This document shows positions 16,096-24,208 of a stretch of 64,000 nt of DNA, one piece after another (the first letter of the stretch is position 1; each line of letters begins with the position of its first letter). Below the pieces are notes generated by a model. The model was not told the DNA's origin. It was given only the letters and a program-made list of their open reading frames with translations, and ran no database searches. The stretch spans positions 62,001-126,000 of the forward strand of contig JAGZUF010000004.1 in NCBI GenBank assembly GCA_018380115.1, in the 5' to 3' direction. A program made the position numbers and the translations under genes. The DNA comes from Oscillospiraceae bacterium (GTDB lineage Bacteria > Bacillota > Clostridia > Oscillospirales > Ruminococcaceae).

Positions 16096-16707
16096 ATGGG
16101 AACGGTAACACTTCGCTTTGCAGAAAAAGCCGACGCAGGCATGATGATGGCCATTTACGCGCCTTTTGTGCTGGAGACTACCGCCACCTGGGAGACGGCC
16201 GTGCCGCCCCGCCCGGAATTTGAGGCGCGCATGGAGCGGTGCAGTGCAGACGGCCTGCCGTGGCTTGTGGCCGAAGAGGGCGGCGCTTTGCTGGGGTATG
16301 CTTATGCTGCGCGCTTTGGCCGCCGCGCAGGGTATGCGTGGGACGTTGAGGTTTCTGTGTATCTCTCAGAAGACGCGCACGGCCGCCACATCGGTACGGC
16401 CCTGTACGGTGCCCTGCTGGCACTGGTGTCGCGGCAGGGGTATATCAACTGCTATGCGCTCATCACAGAGGGCAACCTTGCCAGCGAAGAATTCCATAAA
16501 GCCCTGGGCTTTGAGCCGGCCGCCCGGCTGGAGTGCTGCGGATATAAAATGGGCCAGTGGCTGAACCTGTGTTACTATCATCTGGCCCTTTCTGCGCGGC
16601 CGCAGGCTCCGGCAAAGCCGGTGCCGCTTTCTGCAGTGCCTGCGGAACAGGCTGCCTCCGTGCTGCGGCGGGCCTCCATGCTGGTGAAAGGGGCGGGCGG
16701 GCATTGA
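16096..16707 (+). CDS. GNAT acetyltransferase, phosphinothricin-acetyltransferase-like
   Basis: 203 residues. The N-terminus (LRFAEKADAGMMMAIYAPFV) and the FVLETTATWET, EVSVYLSEDAHGRHIGTALYGALL, YALITEGNLASEEFHKALGFEP and GYKMGQWLNL segments follow the Pat/Bar and YncA/MddA group of GNATs. Those enzymes acetylate the amino group of phosphinothricin, methionine sulfoximine or related amino acids. About 30 extra residues at the C-terminus are not part of the fold. The stop overlaps the TTG start of gluQRS, so the two are co-translated. The exact substrate is not inferable. Confidence 0.82.
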   Translation: MGTVTLRFAEKADAGMMMAIYAPFVLETTATWETAVPPRPEFEARMERCSADGLPWLVAEEGGALLGYAYAARFGRRAGYAWDVEVSVYLSEDAHGRHIGTALYGALLALVSRQGYINCYALITEGNLASEEFHKALGFEPAARLECCGYKMGQWLNLCYYHLALSARPQAPAKPVPLSAVPAEQAASVLRRASMLVKGAGGH

Positions 16708-17657
16708 CCGCGCCCCCTGTGGGGCGTTTTGCGCCCAGCCCCTCCGGGCGCATGCATCTGGGCAATGCGCTGACAGCGCTTCTGGCATGGCTGTCTGTAA
16801 AAAGCCGCGGCGGACGTTTTATTCTTCGCATCGAAGATCTGGACACCGCCCGCTGCCGTCCGGAGCACGCACGCCAGCTTATGGACGATTTGTGCTGGCT
16901 GGGCCTTGCATGGGACGAGGGCCCGGGCGCAGACGAGCCCAACGCCCCCTATTTCCAAAGCCAGTGCACGCACACATATGAGGCCGCACTGGAAGCGCTG
17001 CGCCGCACACAGCAGGTGTATCCCTGTTTTTGTTCGCGGGCAGACCTCCATGCCGCAAGCGCACCGCATCTTGCCGATGGAACAGCCCTGTATGCAGGGA
17101 CATGCCGCAGCCTTTCGCCCGCGCAGCAGGCCGAAAGGGAGGCGGCCGGCCGCCGGGGCGCGCTGCGCATCGCCGTGCCGCATAAAGAAATATGCTTTAC
17201 AGATGGGGCATGCGGCGCCGTGCGGCAGGAGCTTGCCGCCCAGTGCGGAGATTTTATTGTGCGCCGTTCGGACGGGGTATTTGCCTACCAGCTCGCCGTC
17301 GTGGTGGACGACGCGCGTATGGGCGTCACAGAAGTGGTGCGCGGGCGTGACCTGCTGGCTTCGACGCCGCGCCAGATTTTTCTGCAGCAGGCGCTGGGCC
17401 TTGCCACGCCGGAATATTTTCATACGCCTCTGCTGGTGAACGGGCAGGGCGTGCGTCTTTCCAAGCGGGACGGCGCGCTGGACTTCGGCGCCCTGCGCCG
17501 GAAATTTACGCCCCGGCAGCTTCTGGGGCGTCTTGCCGCACTGGCCGGGCTTCTTCCCACGCCGGAAAGCATCAGCCTGCAAACGCTCACGGCCCTTTTT
17601 TCCTGGCCGGCTGTGCACAGCGCAGATATCGCCGTGCCGGAGGAGTGGTTCCTCTAG
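16704..17657 (+). CDS. gluQ: Glutamyl-Q tRNA(Asp) synthetase
   Basis: 317 residues, close to the roughly 300 of GluQRS and lacking an anticodon-binding domain. HIGH-type motif SPSGRMHLGNAL near residue 15, then FILRIEDLDTAR, a Cys-containing zinc region (YPCFCSR...YAGTCR), DGVFAYQLAVVVDDARMGVTEVVRGRDLL, and the KMSKS-like RLSKRDG. It attaches glutamate to queuosine in tRNA(Asp). The TTG at 16704 overlaps the GNAT stop codon by 4 bases; an in-frame start further upstream would add a low-complexity segment read from the GNAT gene. Confidence 0.9.
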   Translation: MTAPPVGRFAPSPSGRMHLGNALTALLAWLSVKSRGGRFILRIEDLDTARCRPEHARQLMDDLCWLGLAWDEGPGADEPNAPYFQSQCTHTYEAALEALRRTQQVYPCFCSRADLHAASAPHLADGTALYAGTCRSLSPAQQAEREAAGRRGALRIAVPHKEICFTDGACGAVRQELAAQCGDFIVRRSDGVFAYQLAVVVDDARMGVTEVVRGRDLLASTPRQIFLQQALGLATPEYFHTPLLVNGQGVRLSKRDGALDFGALRRKFTPRQLLGRLAALAGLLPTPESISLQTLTALFSWPAVHSADIAVPEEWFL

Positions 17658-17700
17658 GGGCCGGCGCGCTGCAGCCAGTTTCATGAGAGGAGAGAAACGC

Positions 17701-18699
17701 ATGGCACGCACAGAGGGCCAAAAGGTAAAGCTTCTGGTTCTGGCAGACCTTCTGGCCCGCGAAACAGACGGCGCCCACGGGCTGACCGTGCCGCAGATCA
17801 TTGCGGCGCTGGCCGCCCGCGGCATTGCGGCCGAGCGCAAAAGCATTTATACAGACCTCCGCACTCTGGAGGAATTCGGCATGGACGTAATCTGCCTGCG
17901 CGAGGGGCACATCTGCCGCTGGGCACTGGCCTCGCGCACCTTTGAGGTGGCAGAGCTGAAGCTGCTGGTGGACGCCGTGCAGTCCTCCAAGTTTCTGTCC
18001 GAGAAAAAAAGCCGCGCGCTTATCAAAAAATTGGAGAGCCTGTGTTCCCGCCATGAGGCAAAGGCGCTGCAGCGCCAGGTGTTTGTGGCCAACCGCGCCA
18101 AAAGCATGAACGAAAGCATCTACTACACCATCGACCTTCTGCACACGGCCATCTCAACCGACGAGCAGGTGCGCTTTCAAATCGCGGAATGGACGCCGGA
18201 AAAAACTGTGCGCTACCGCCGCGGCGGAAAACTGTACACTGTGTCGCCGTACGCCCTTTTGTGGGAGGACGAAAATTATTACCTGCTCGCCTATGATGAC
18301 ACGGCCGGAGCGATGCGCCACTACCGCGCAGACCGGCTTGCCCATCTGGCCCTGGCCGGTGGGCCGCGGCTGGGCAAAGAGGCGTTTGCCGGGCTGGACA
18401 TGGCCGCCTATACCAAGCGCACCTTCGGTATGTTCGGCGGCGAAGAGATGGGCGTGACGCTTGAATTCGCAGGGCACCTTGCCGGGGTAGTGATAGACCG
18501 TTTCGGCAAAGATGTGACGTTTTTCCCTGCACAGGACGGGCGCTTTCGCGCACACGTCCATGTGGTGCCCAGCGTGCAGTTCATGGGCTGGCTGGCCGGC
18601 TTTGGCGCCGAGGCGCGGCTCGTCTCGCCGCCCGAAGTGCAAAAGGCCTTCTGCGCGCATTGCCGCCGGCTTCTGGAGCAATACGGCCCGGACAAATAA
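17701..18699 (+). CDS. WYL-domain transcriptional regulator
   Basis: 332 residues. N-terminal winged HTH (LTVPQIIAALAARGIAAERKSIYTDLRTLEEFGMDV), a central WYL domain (YTVSPYALLWEDENYYLLAYDD...RHYRADRL, residues about 165-225) and a WCX-like C-terminal domain. WYL regulators sense nucleic-acid or nucleotide ligands and often control stress or defence genes. The ATG at 17701 is preceded by gaggagag. It follows gluQ by 43 bases. A dyad and a small open frame lie directly downstream and are candidate targets. Confidence 0.9.
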   Translation: MARTEGQKVKLLVLADLLARETDGAHGLTVPQIIAALAARGIAAERKSIYTDLRTLEEFGMDVICLREGHICRWALASRTFEVAELKLLVDAVQSSKFLSEKKSRALIKKLESLCSRHEAKALQRQVFVANRAKSMNESIYYTIDLLHTAISTDEQVRFQIAEWTPEKTVRYRRGGKLYTVSPYALLWEDENYYLLAYDDTAGAMRHYRADRLAHLALAGGPRLGKEAFAGLDMAAYTKRTFGMFGGEEMGVTLEFAGHLAGVVIDRFGKDVTFFPAQDGRFRAHVHVVPSVQFMGWLAGFGAEARLVSPPEVQKAFCAHCRRLLEQYGPDK

Positions 18700-18708
18700 A
18701 GTCCAATT

Positions 18709-18733
18709 TATAGGACAGCCAACTGTCTATACT
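18709..18733 (+). promoter_or_regulatory. Dyad overlapping a possible -10, downstream of the WYL gene
   Basis: TATA-g-GACAG-CCAA-CTGTC-TATA is a near-perfect inverted repeat (18709-18731). Its right end forms TATACT (18728-18733), one mismatch from TATAAT. It looks like an operator-promoter for the short open frame that follows. Confidence 0.4.
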
Positions 18734-18784
18734 GAAAGCACAGAAACAAAAACAGCCTGCATCATGGCAGGCAGGGACGGAAGG

Positions 18785-18928
18785 ATGTGCTTTTGTATGG
18801 TGAAAATGGCAGCGATGGCCCCGAAGGGCGTGTTTGAAGACGAAGAAGTGACGGCGGTTTCGTACCGGGAGGAGCCGTACGAGCGCCATTATGACGATTT
18901 TTCCCGCAACTGGGAAGAAGCCGCATAA
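18785..18928 (+). CDS. Possible small protein (47 aa)
   Basis: ATG 18785 is preceded by ggacggaagg; an in-frame ATG at 18764 would add seven residues. The predicted peptide has a hydrophobic Met/Cys-rich start (MCFCMVKMAAMAPKG) and an acidic, Tyr-rich tail (EEPYERHYDDF). It resembles no family I know. It follows a dyad-containing promoter candidate and the WYL regulator gene. It could equally be chance. Confidence 0.35.
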   Translation: MCFCMVKMAAMAPKGVFEDEEVTAVSYREEPYERHYDDFSRNWEEAA

Positions 18929-18992
18929 GGCATCCAAGTGCAGAGCCTCACGCAGGGCGCCTCAGGCCCACGCGTAAAGCGCGCGGCATGCA

Positions 18993-19072
18993 CAAGGGCT
19001 GAAAGGGCATATTGCGGGTAAGTCTCTTAAAGGGGCGGGGCCACTCTCACCTGCATCACTCGTCCCACAGCC
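18993..19072. repeat. Dispersed repeat, copy C (diverged and partial)
   Basis: Keeps the left-centre block of copies A and B: agggctgaaagggcatattg, a degenerate aagtctcttaaaggg, and ctgcatcactcgtccca. The right half is not recognisable. As with the other copies it precedes a terminator hairpin (19202-19235). Confidence 0.6.
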
Positions 19073-19201
19073 CGGAAAAGGCGGTTCGCCGCTCTGACGA
19101 AAGCTTGCCTGTTTTCAGGCGGCTGCTGCCGGCGGCCTGCCTGGGCCGGTGCTGGAAGCAAAAACTTTTTACGGGCTGCCGCTGGGCTCCGAAATCAAGA
19201 A

Positions 19202-19235
19202 AAACAAGCCCCACGGCACGCCGTGGGGCTTGTTT
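19202..19235. terminator. Bidirectional terminator between the WYL unit and galT
   Basis: AAACAAGCCCCACGGC pairs with its complement across a short loop and has T-runs on both strands. It serves the convergent galT gene, whose stop is at 19298. Confidence 0.8.
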
Positions 19236-19297
19236 CAAAATTCGGAGGCTGCGGGCATGCGCGGCGCTTTCCGAGCGCGTGCGCACCCCTTCCCCGT

Positions 19298-20851
19298 TTA
19301 CGGCATTTCCGCCCGCATGCACCCCAACTTCTGCAAAAAGCGCGCCAAGGCGGCATGGCCCTGCGTCGTCTGCTTAAATACGCCCGTATGCTCCAGACAT
19401 GTCTCAAATTTTGCGCCTATCTCGTGCCGCACGGCAGCCTGCGCCTTCTCCGCGGGCATGGCAGTGCCGTACTTCCGCACCAGCTCATCCACCCAGGGCG
19501 CATGTTCCGGCGCGGCGGCCTTTACCGCATCTGCCTGCTGCCGGCCCGACAAAACGCCCGCTATCATGGCGCTCTGCTTTTCCAGCCGCCCGGGCAAGAT
19601 GGCAAGGCCCATCACCTCGATAAGGCCGATGTTCTCTTTTTTGATGTGGTGTATCTCTGGATGCGGATGGAAGATACCGTCCGGGTATTCCGGCGTAGTG
19701 CGGTTGTTGCGCAGCACAAGGTCGAACACATATTGTTTTTCGTCGGCATCATAGTGCAGGATAGGTGTGATGGTGTTGTGCGGCACTGTGTGTCCATCCT
19801 CCTGCGAATAGGCCCGCACCCCTGCGCCTTCATCAGAATAGCCCTGCCACAGGCCCAGCACCTCCTGCGCAAAAGCCAGCATCTGCGCCTTATCCGTCCC
19901 CTTCACCCGCAGCGTAGTGACAGGCCAGGCAACGCTTTCCACTGTGATATCGGGATATTTCCCGCACCGGTATACAGCCAGTGCCCCTGCCTTCTGCATG
20001 GGAAAGCTGTAGCAACCGCCTTGAAAGTGCATATGGCTGAGAATGCTGCCGCCCACGATGGGAAGGTCGGCATTCGAGCCACAGGTGTAATGCGGAAACT
20101 GGCTGACGAAGTCAAACAGCTGCGCAAAGGCATGCGAAGTAATGTGCATGGGTTCGTGCCTTTCGCTGAACACGATGCAGTGCTCGTTGTAATAAACATA
20201 GGGGCTGTACTGCAGATACCACCGCTCACCGCACAGGCTGATGGGTACCACGCGGTGGTTCTGGCGCGCCGGAAAATTCACGCGCCCGGCATAGCCGATG
20301 TTCTCGATGCACAGCATGCACTTCGGGTAGCTGGCCGAGGGCTGCAGGCGTTCCAGCGCAATGGTCTTGGGGTCTTTTTCCGGCTTTGTGAGGTTGATGG
20401 TCACCTCCAGCGTGCCATACTTTCCCGCATAAAGCCATTGGATGTTGCGGGCAATCTGCGCGGTGCGGATATAGTTGGAGGCGATGCACAGCCCGTAGAA
20501 ATAATCGGTTGCTGCGCGGGCACCTTCTTTCTCCCACAGGGCCTGAAACCTTTCACACACCTCGCTCTCGCGCGGCATCACGGTGCCCATAATGCGCGCC
20601 TCAAAGTTCACGCGCAGCGCAGGTATGCCTGCATCATACAGGCCGCCGGCTGCCGCGGCGTCCAGCAGCCCGTCCAGAATGGCGGCAGGCGTCTGCGCTG
20701 TCTGGGGCGGCACCTCGCCCGCCCATGGCTCGGCCAGGCCGAACAGGTCCAAAAGCGCATTGCGGCTGACGTACACATCCAGCGGGGAAACCAGTTCGCG
20801 CCTGCGGGCAAAATCCAGCAGGCATTCAATCAGCAATGCAGCGTCGTTCAT
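19298..20851 (-). CDS. galT: Galactose-1-phosphate uridylyltransferase, class II
   Basis: 517 residues, the size of the Firmicutes class II GalT rather than the 350-residue class I enzyme. Recognisable segments include YFYGLCIASNYIRTAQIARNI-type core (split here as FYGLCIASNYIRTAQ), YPKCMLCIENIGYAGR, NFPARQNHRVVPI, YYNEHCIVF, DLPIVGGSILSHMHFQGG and LVLRNNRTTPEYPDG. It exchanges UMP between UDP-glucose and galactose-1-phosphate in the Leloir pathway. The ATG at 20851 (MNDAALL) lies ten bases after GAGGAG; the ATG three codons upstream is too close. galK and galE are not in the window. Confidence 0.93.
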   Translation of the reverse strand: MNDAALLIECLLDFARRRELVSPLDVYVSRNALLDLFGLAEPWAGEVPPQTAQTPAAILDGLLDAAAAGGLYDAGIPALRVNFEARIMGTVMPRESEVCERFQALWEKEGARAATDYFYGLCIASNYIRTAQIARNIQWLYAGKYGTLEVTINLTKPEKDPKTIALERLQPSASYPKCMLCIENIGYAGRVNFPARQNHRVVPISLCGERWYLQYSPYVYYNEHCIVFSERHEPMHITSHAFAQLFDFVSQFPHYTCGSNADLPIVGGSILSHMHFQGGCYSFPMQKAGALAVYRCGKYPDITVESVAWPVTTLRVKGTDKAQMLAFAQEVLGLWQGYSDEGAGVRAYSQEDGHTVPHNTITPILHYDADEKQYVFDLVLRNNRTTPEYPDGIFHPHPEIHHIKKENIGLIEVMGLAILPGRLEKQSAMIAGVLSGRQQADAVKAAAPEHAPWVDELVRKYGTAMPAEKAQAAVRHEIGAKFETCLEHTGVFKQTTQGHAALARFLQKLGCMRAEMP

Positions 20852-20902
20852 GTTGCACATACTCCTCTCGCAGCAGCCGGGCAGGCAGCTTTCTTTTCTT
20901 AT

Positions 20903-20932
20903 ATTATAAGGTTTTACGCGCTTCCGCCGCAA
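20903..20932 (-). promoter_or_regulatory. galT promoter
   Basis: Minus strand TTGCGG (20932-20927), 18-base spacer, TATAAT (20908-20903), about 50 bases before the start codon. Confidence 0.65.
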
Positions 20933-21056
20933 GTTCTGTTTTATATAATATTGTTGCATGCAAATTGCATTTTGCGCCGCACCTTGGCACTTGTGCCGGG
21001 TTTTGCCTTTGGACCATTGTTCATATTGTATGCTGGCCTGAAAGACGTGCCGCCGC

Positions 21057-21085
21057 TTGACATCCGCCTTTTCAGACGCTAAAAT
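21057..21085 (+). promoter_or_regulatory. Promoter of the T-box/asnS transcript
   Basis: TTGACA (21057-21062), 17-base spacer, TAAAAT (21080-21085). Transcription should start near 21092, at the base of the T-box leader. Confidence 0.8.
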
Positions 21086-21091
21086 GAATAA

Positions 21092-21380
21092 AACAGGCAC
21101 AGACGGAGAAAAGTACGGCAGAACGCTTTGCCCAAGCGAGCGGGGGAGGGTGCAAGCCCCGCGCACGGCCCTGCCCGAAGAACACTCCCGAGCCGCAAGC
21201 CGAACCCCGCCTGTGCGGGCAGTAGGGGCGCCGTGGGCAGCGCGTTAAGCTGCAAGCGCATACGGGCCTTTTGCCCCGTGCGGAAAAGGGGCCGCGAAAG
21301 CGGCAAGTTAGGTGGCACCGCGGATCCGGCAGCGATTCGTCCTAAACTGTTAGGGCGATGCAGGCTGCCGGATTTTATTT
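21092..21380 (+). ncRNA. T-box leader, asparagine specifier
   Basis: The T-box sequence AGGTGGCACCGCGG is at 21310-21323. Upstream, stem I elements gggtgcaagcccc and gaacactcccgagc are in the usual order, and the codon in the specifier position is AAC (21203-21205), Asn. The 3' end forms a terminator: gatccggcagc (21323-21333) pairs with gctgccggat (21364-21373), followed by tttattttttc. Uncharged tRNA(Asn) would stabilise the antiterminator and allow asnS expression. Confidence 0.9.
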
Positions 21381-21397
21381 TTTCAGGAGGAGAAAAC

Positions 21398-22783
21398 ATG
21401 AAACGAACAGAGATCGCGGCCCTGTTCCGCCAGACGCCGCCGGACGGCACGCCGGTGACGGTATGCGGCTGGGCCAAAACCGTGCGGGATTCCAAAAACA
21501 TTGGCTTTCTTTCCCTTTCGGACGGCTCGTGCTTCAAGCCCCTGCAGGTGGTGTTCGAGGCCGCCAGGCTGGAAAATTATAAGGATATCGCCAAGGCCGG
21601 CGTGGGCACCTCGCTAAAGGTGGAGGGCACGCTGGTGCACACACCCGGCGCAAAGCAGCCCTTTGAGGTGAACGCCAGCGCCGTTACCATCCTGGGCACA
21701 TGCGGGCCGGAGTATCCCCTGCAGAAAAAGCGCCACACAGTAGAGTTCCTGCGCACCATGCCGCATCTGCGCGCGCGCACGAATACCTTTTCCGCCGCCT
21801 TCCGCGTGCGCAGCGCCGCAGCGTTCGCCATCCACAAGTTTTTGCAGGAACAGGGCTTTGTATATGTGCACACGCCGCTCATCACCGGCTCCGACTGCGA
21901 GGGGGCGGGCGAGATGTTCCGCGTCACCACGCTGGACCTGAACGCCCTGCCCCTTGGCAAGGACGGAAAGGTGGACTGCACGAAGGATTTCTTCGGCCGC
22001 GCCACGAACCTTACGGTGTCCGGCCAGCTGGAGGGCGAAGCCATGGCCACGGCCTTCGGCAAAATATACACCTTCGGCCCTACCTTCCGCGCCGAAAACT
22101 CCAACACGCCGCGCCACGCAGCCGAGTTCTGGATGATTGAGCCTGAAATCGCCTTTGCAGACCTGTCGGACGAGATGGACCTGTCGGAGGCCATGGTGAA
22201 AAGCGTCATCCGCTATGTGCTGGACACCTGCCCGGACGAGATAGACTTTTTCAACCAGTTTTTTGACAAAGAGCTGCGCGCCCGGCTGGAGCATGTGGCT
22301 GCAAGCGAGTTTGTGCGCATCTCCTACACGCAGGCTGTAGAGCTGTTGGAAAAGCAGAACAGCACCTTCCAGTATCAGGTGGAATGGGGCACAGACCTGC
22401 AGACAGAACACGAGCGCTACCTCACCGAGCAGGTGTACAAAAAACCCGTGTTCGTCACAGATTACCCCAAAGAAATCAAGTCGTTCTACATGCGCCTGAA
22501 CAGCGACGGAAAGACCGTGGCCGCGGCAGACCTGCTGGTGCCCGGCATCGGTGAGCTGTGCGGCGGCAGCCAGCGTGAAGAGAGGCTGGATGTGCTGGAG
22601 CGCATGATGGAGGAAAAGGGCCTTTCGCAGCAGGATTACGAATGGTATCTGGACCTGCGGCGCTTCGGCACAGTAGAGCACGCGGGCTTCGGCATCGGCT
22701 TTGAACGGCTTGTGATGTACCTCACCGCCATCCCCAACATCCGCGATGTGCTGCCTTTCCCACGAACAGCGGGCGGCTTTTGA
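21398..22783 (+). CDS. asnS: Asparaginyl-tRNA synthetase
   Basis: 461 residues, standard for bacterial AsnRS. N-terminal OB-fold anticodon domain (VTVCGWAKTVRDSKNIGFLSLSDG split across residues 20-43), class II motif 1 region (IHKFLQEQGFVYVHTP), motif 2 (FRAENSNTPRHAAEFWMIEPEIAF, residues about 225-250) and motif 3 (GIGFERLVMYLT). The linkers TVSGQLEGEAMA and YPKEIKSFYMR distinguish AsnRS from AspRS. The ATG at 21398 follows aggagga by 7 bases. It is controlled by the T-box leader just upstream. Confidence 0.97.
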   Translation: MKRTEIAALFRQTPPDGTPVTVCGWAKTVRDSKNIGFLSLSDGSCFKPLQVVFEAARLENYKDIAKAGVGTSLKVEGTLVHTPGAKQPFEVNASAVTILGTCGPEYPLQKKRHTVEFLRTMPHLRARTNTFSAAFRVRSAAAFAIHKFLQEQGFVYVHTPLITGSDCEGAGEMFRVTTLDLNALPLGKDGKVDCTKDFFGRATNLTVSGQLEGEAMATAFGKIYTFGPTFRAENSNTPRHAAEFWMIEPEIAFADLSDEMDLSEAMVKSVIRYVLDTCPDEIDFFNQFFDKELRARLEHVAASEFVRISYTQAVELLEKQNSTFQYQVEWGTDLQTEHERYLTEQVYKKPVFVTDYPKEIKSFYMRLNSDGKTVAAADLLVPGIGELCGGSQREERLDVLERMMEEKGLSQQDYEWYLDLRRFGTVEHAGFGIGFERLVMYLTAIPNIRDVLPFPRTAGGF

Positions 22784-22811
22784 AAAGGCCTTGCAGCATT
22801 GTGCGCAAATA

Positions 22812-23056
22812 GAGTCAAGCCCCGGCTTAGCCGGGGCTTGTGTAAGCCCTGAAAGGGCATACTGTCGGCAAGCCTCTCAAGAGGTACTGAATACTCTGTC
22901 TCCTGCATTATTCGTCCCGCCACCTGTAAACGGGATTCTTCCCATTATGTGCTAACCTTTTTGGTATTGAATACCATCCCGCTTCGCTCGAAACTGGCAG
23001 CGAAAGCCTTTTTACTCTCCCCGGCCAAGCCGGGGGGTGTCTCTTGGCTAATACAA
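22812..23056. repeat. Dispersed repeat, copy B (full length)
   Basis: About 245 bases, the closest relative of copy A at 4206-4464. It starts with the hairpin caagccccggcttagccggg and ends with ccccggccaagccgggg and ttggctaa. It lies directly after asnS and runs into the terminator at 23055. Its minus strand encodes a short peptide like that of copy A. Confidence 0.85.
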
Positions 23057-23084
23057 AAAGCCCGGGCAATTGCCCGGGCTTTTT
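23055..23084. terminator. Bidirectional terminator between asnS and the deglycase gene
   Basis: Perfect 30-base palindrome: AAAAAGCCCGGGCAA and its complement, with five Ts on either strand. Confidence 0.9.
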
Positions 23085-23121
23085 GTGTTGTGCGAAAAGG
23101 GGGTATCAGAAAGAGGTATCG

Positions 23122-24090
23122 TCAATACTCCAGCTTCCACATATAGCGCCGCATGGTAAGCGGGTGGCAGCGCACAATGGCCAGCTGTTCGGCATACACA
23201 CGCAGCACTGCGCTGAGCACCATGGGGTTGAAATACTCCACCACCGGCGCAGGAATAACCGAGGCGATGCCGTAATCTTTGCCGTCCACCAGCGTCACCT
23301 TTGCCTGGAAGCGTTCAAGGAATGTGAGGGCGCGCGCATCCATAGGACGGGTGGGGCCGTCGTTCATCAAAAGCAGGAAGGGCACGTCCTTATCCACAAT
23401 CTCGAAGGGGCCGTGGAAAAATTCACCGTCGTTGAAATTACCGGAGTTCACCCACTGCATCTCCATCATCAGGCACAGCGAGAAGGTATAGGCGACATCC
23501 TGTGTGGCGCCAGAACTCATCACATAGATGACAGGAGCATCTTTATATTCCTGAGCGAATTTTTTCGCTGCAGGCAACACGAAGGGAACCGTGTTTTCAA
23601 TGAGGTCATAGATGCTGCCGAAGGCTGCCTGCATGTCATCGTAGTGGGCATAGCCCTCATAGGTATTCAAAAGTTCCACGGCCAGGGCCAGCACATTGGT
23701 CATTTTCTCCAGCTTGGCCGCGTAGTTCTTTTCGAACCCGTGCACAATGACGTAATGCGCATTCTTCGCCAGAGGAGATTCGCCGTCGTGCGTAACGGCC
23801 ACCACTGCGGCACCCAGCTCCATTGCCTTTTTGGAAGCAGCCACCGTCTCCGGCGTTGTGCCGCCCAACGAACAGGTAACCACCACGGCCTGCTCGTTCA
23901 CGCCCGCAGGCGTGGCATAGCAGAATTCGTTGGCCGTATAGTGGCCCACGCGCAGCTCTTTCGCATTTTTTTCCAGAAAATACTTGCCGGGGTACAGTTC
24001 CGCCTTTGAGGCGCCACAGCCTACAAAATATACAGATTTGATGTGCGGGCGCTCTTTTCGAATCTCTGCAACGATACTCTTCGGGTCCAT
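23122..24090 (-). CDS. FrlB-like SIS-domain sugar-amine deglycase
   Basis: 322 residues with two SIS domains. SIS signatures: YFVGCGASKAE (residue about 20), SLGGTTPETV (about 74), VMSSGATQDVAY and SGNFNDGEFFHGPFEIVDKDVPF near residue 220, and a C-terminal RRYMWKLEY. The FHGPFEIV...VPFL segment and the RRY...EY end are those of FrlB, the fructoselysine-6-phosphate deglycase, more than of GlmS. The family splits a sugar-6-phosphate from an amino acid. It has its own promoter containing the locus operator. No kinase or PTS that would make the phosphorylated substrate is present in the window. Confidence 0.8.
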   Translation of the reverse strand: MDPKSIVAEIRKERPHIKSVYFVGCGASKAELYPGKYFLEKNAKELRVGHYTANEFCYATPAGVNEQAVVVTCSLGGTTPETVAASKKAMELGAAVVAVTHDGESPLAKNAHYVIVHGFEKNYAAKLEKMTNVLALAVELLNTYEGYAHYDDMQAAFGSIYDLIENTVPFVLPAAKKFAQEYKDAPVIYVMSSGATQDVAYTFSLCLMMEMQWVNSGNFNDGEFFHGPFEIVDKDVPFLLLMNDGPTRPMDARALTFLERFQAKVTLVDGKDYGIASVIPAPVVEYFNPMVLSAVLRVYAEQLAIVRCHPLTMRRYMWKLEY

Positions 24091-24126
24091 TTTCTATTCA
24101 ACCTCCTGCCGGTTTTGTTTAATACA

Positions 24127-24156
24127 ATTATATTACATCTTAATACATCTTGTCAA
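24127..24156 (-). promoter_or_regulatory. Promoter with GntR-type operator upstream of the deglycase gene
   Basis: Minus strand TTGACA (24156-24151), 18-base spacer, TATAAT (24132-24127). The spacer consists of two copies of AGATGTA separated by three bases; read on the plus strand it contains ACATCTTAATA, identical to the core at 32430-32440. A repressor bound here would cover the whole promoter. Confidence 0.75.
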
Positions 24157-24208
24157 TACATTTGGGCTGTTCATCAAATTCTTCACCGGGCAGGCCCGGC
24201 CGTGCCCA

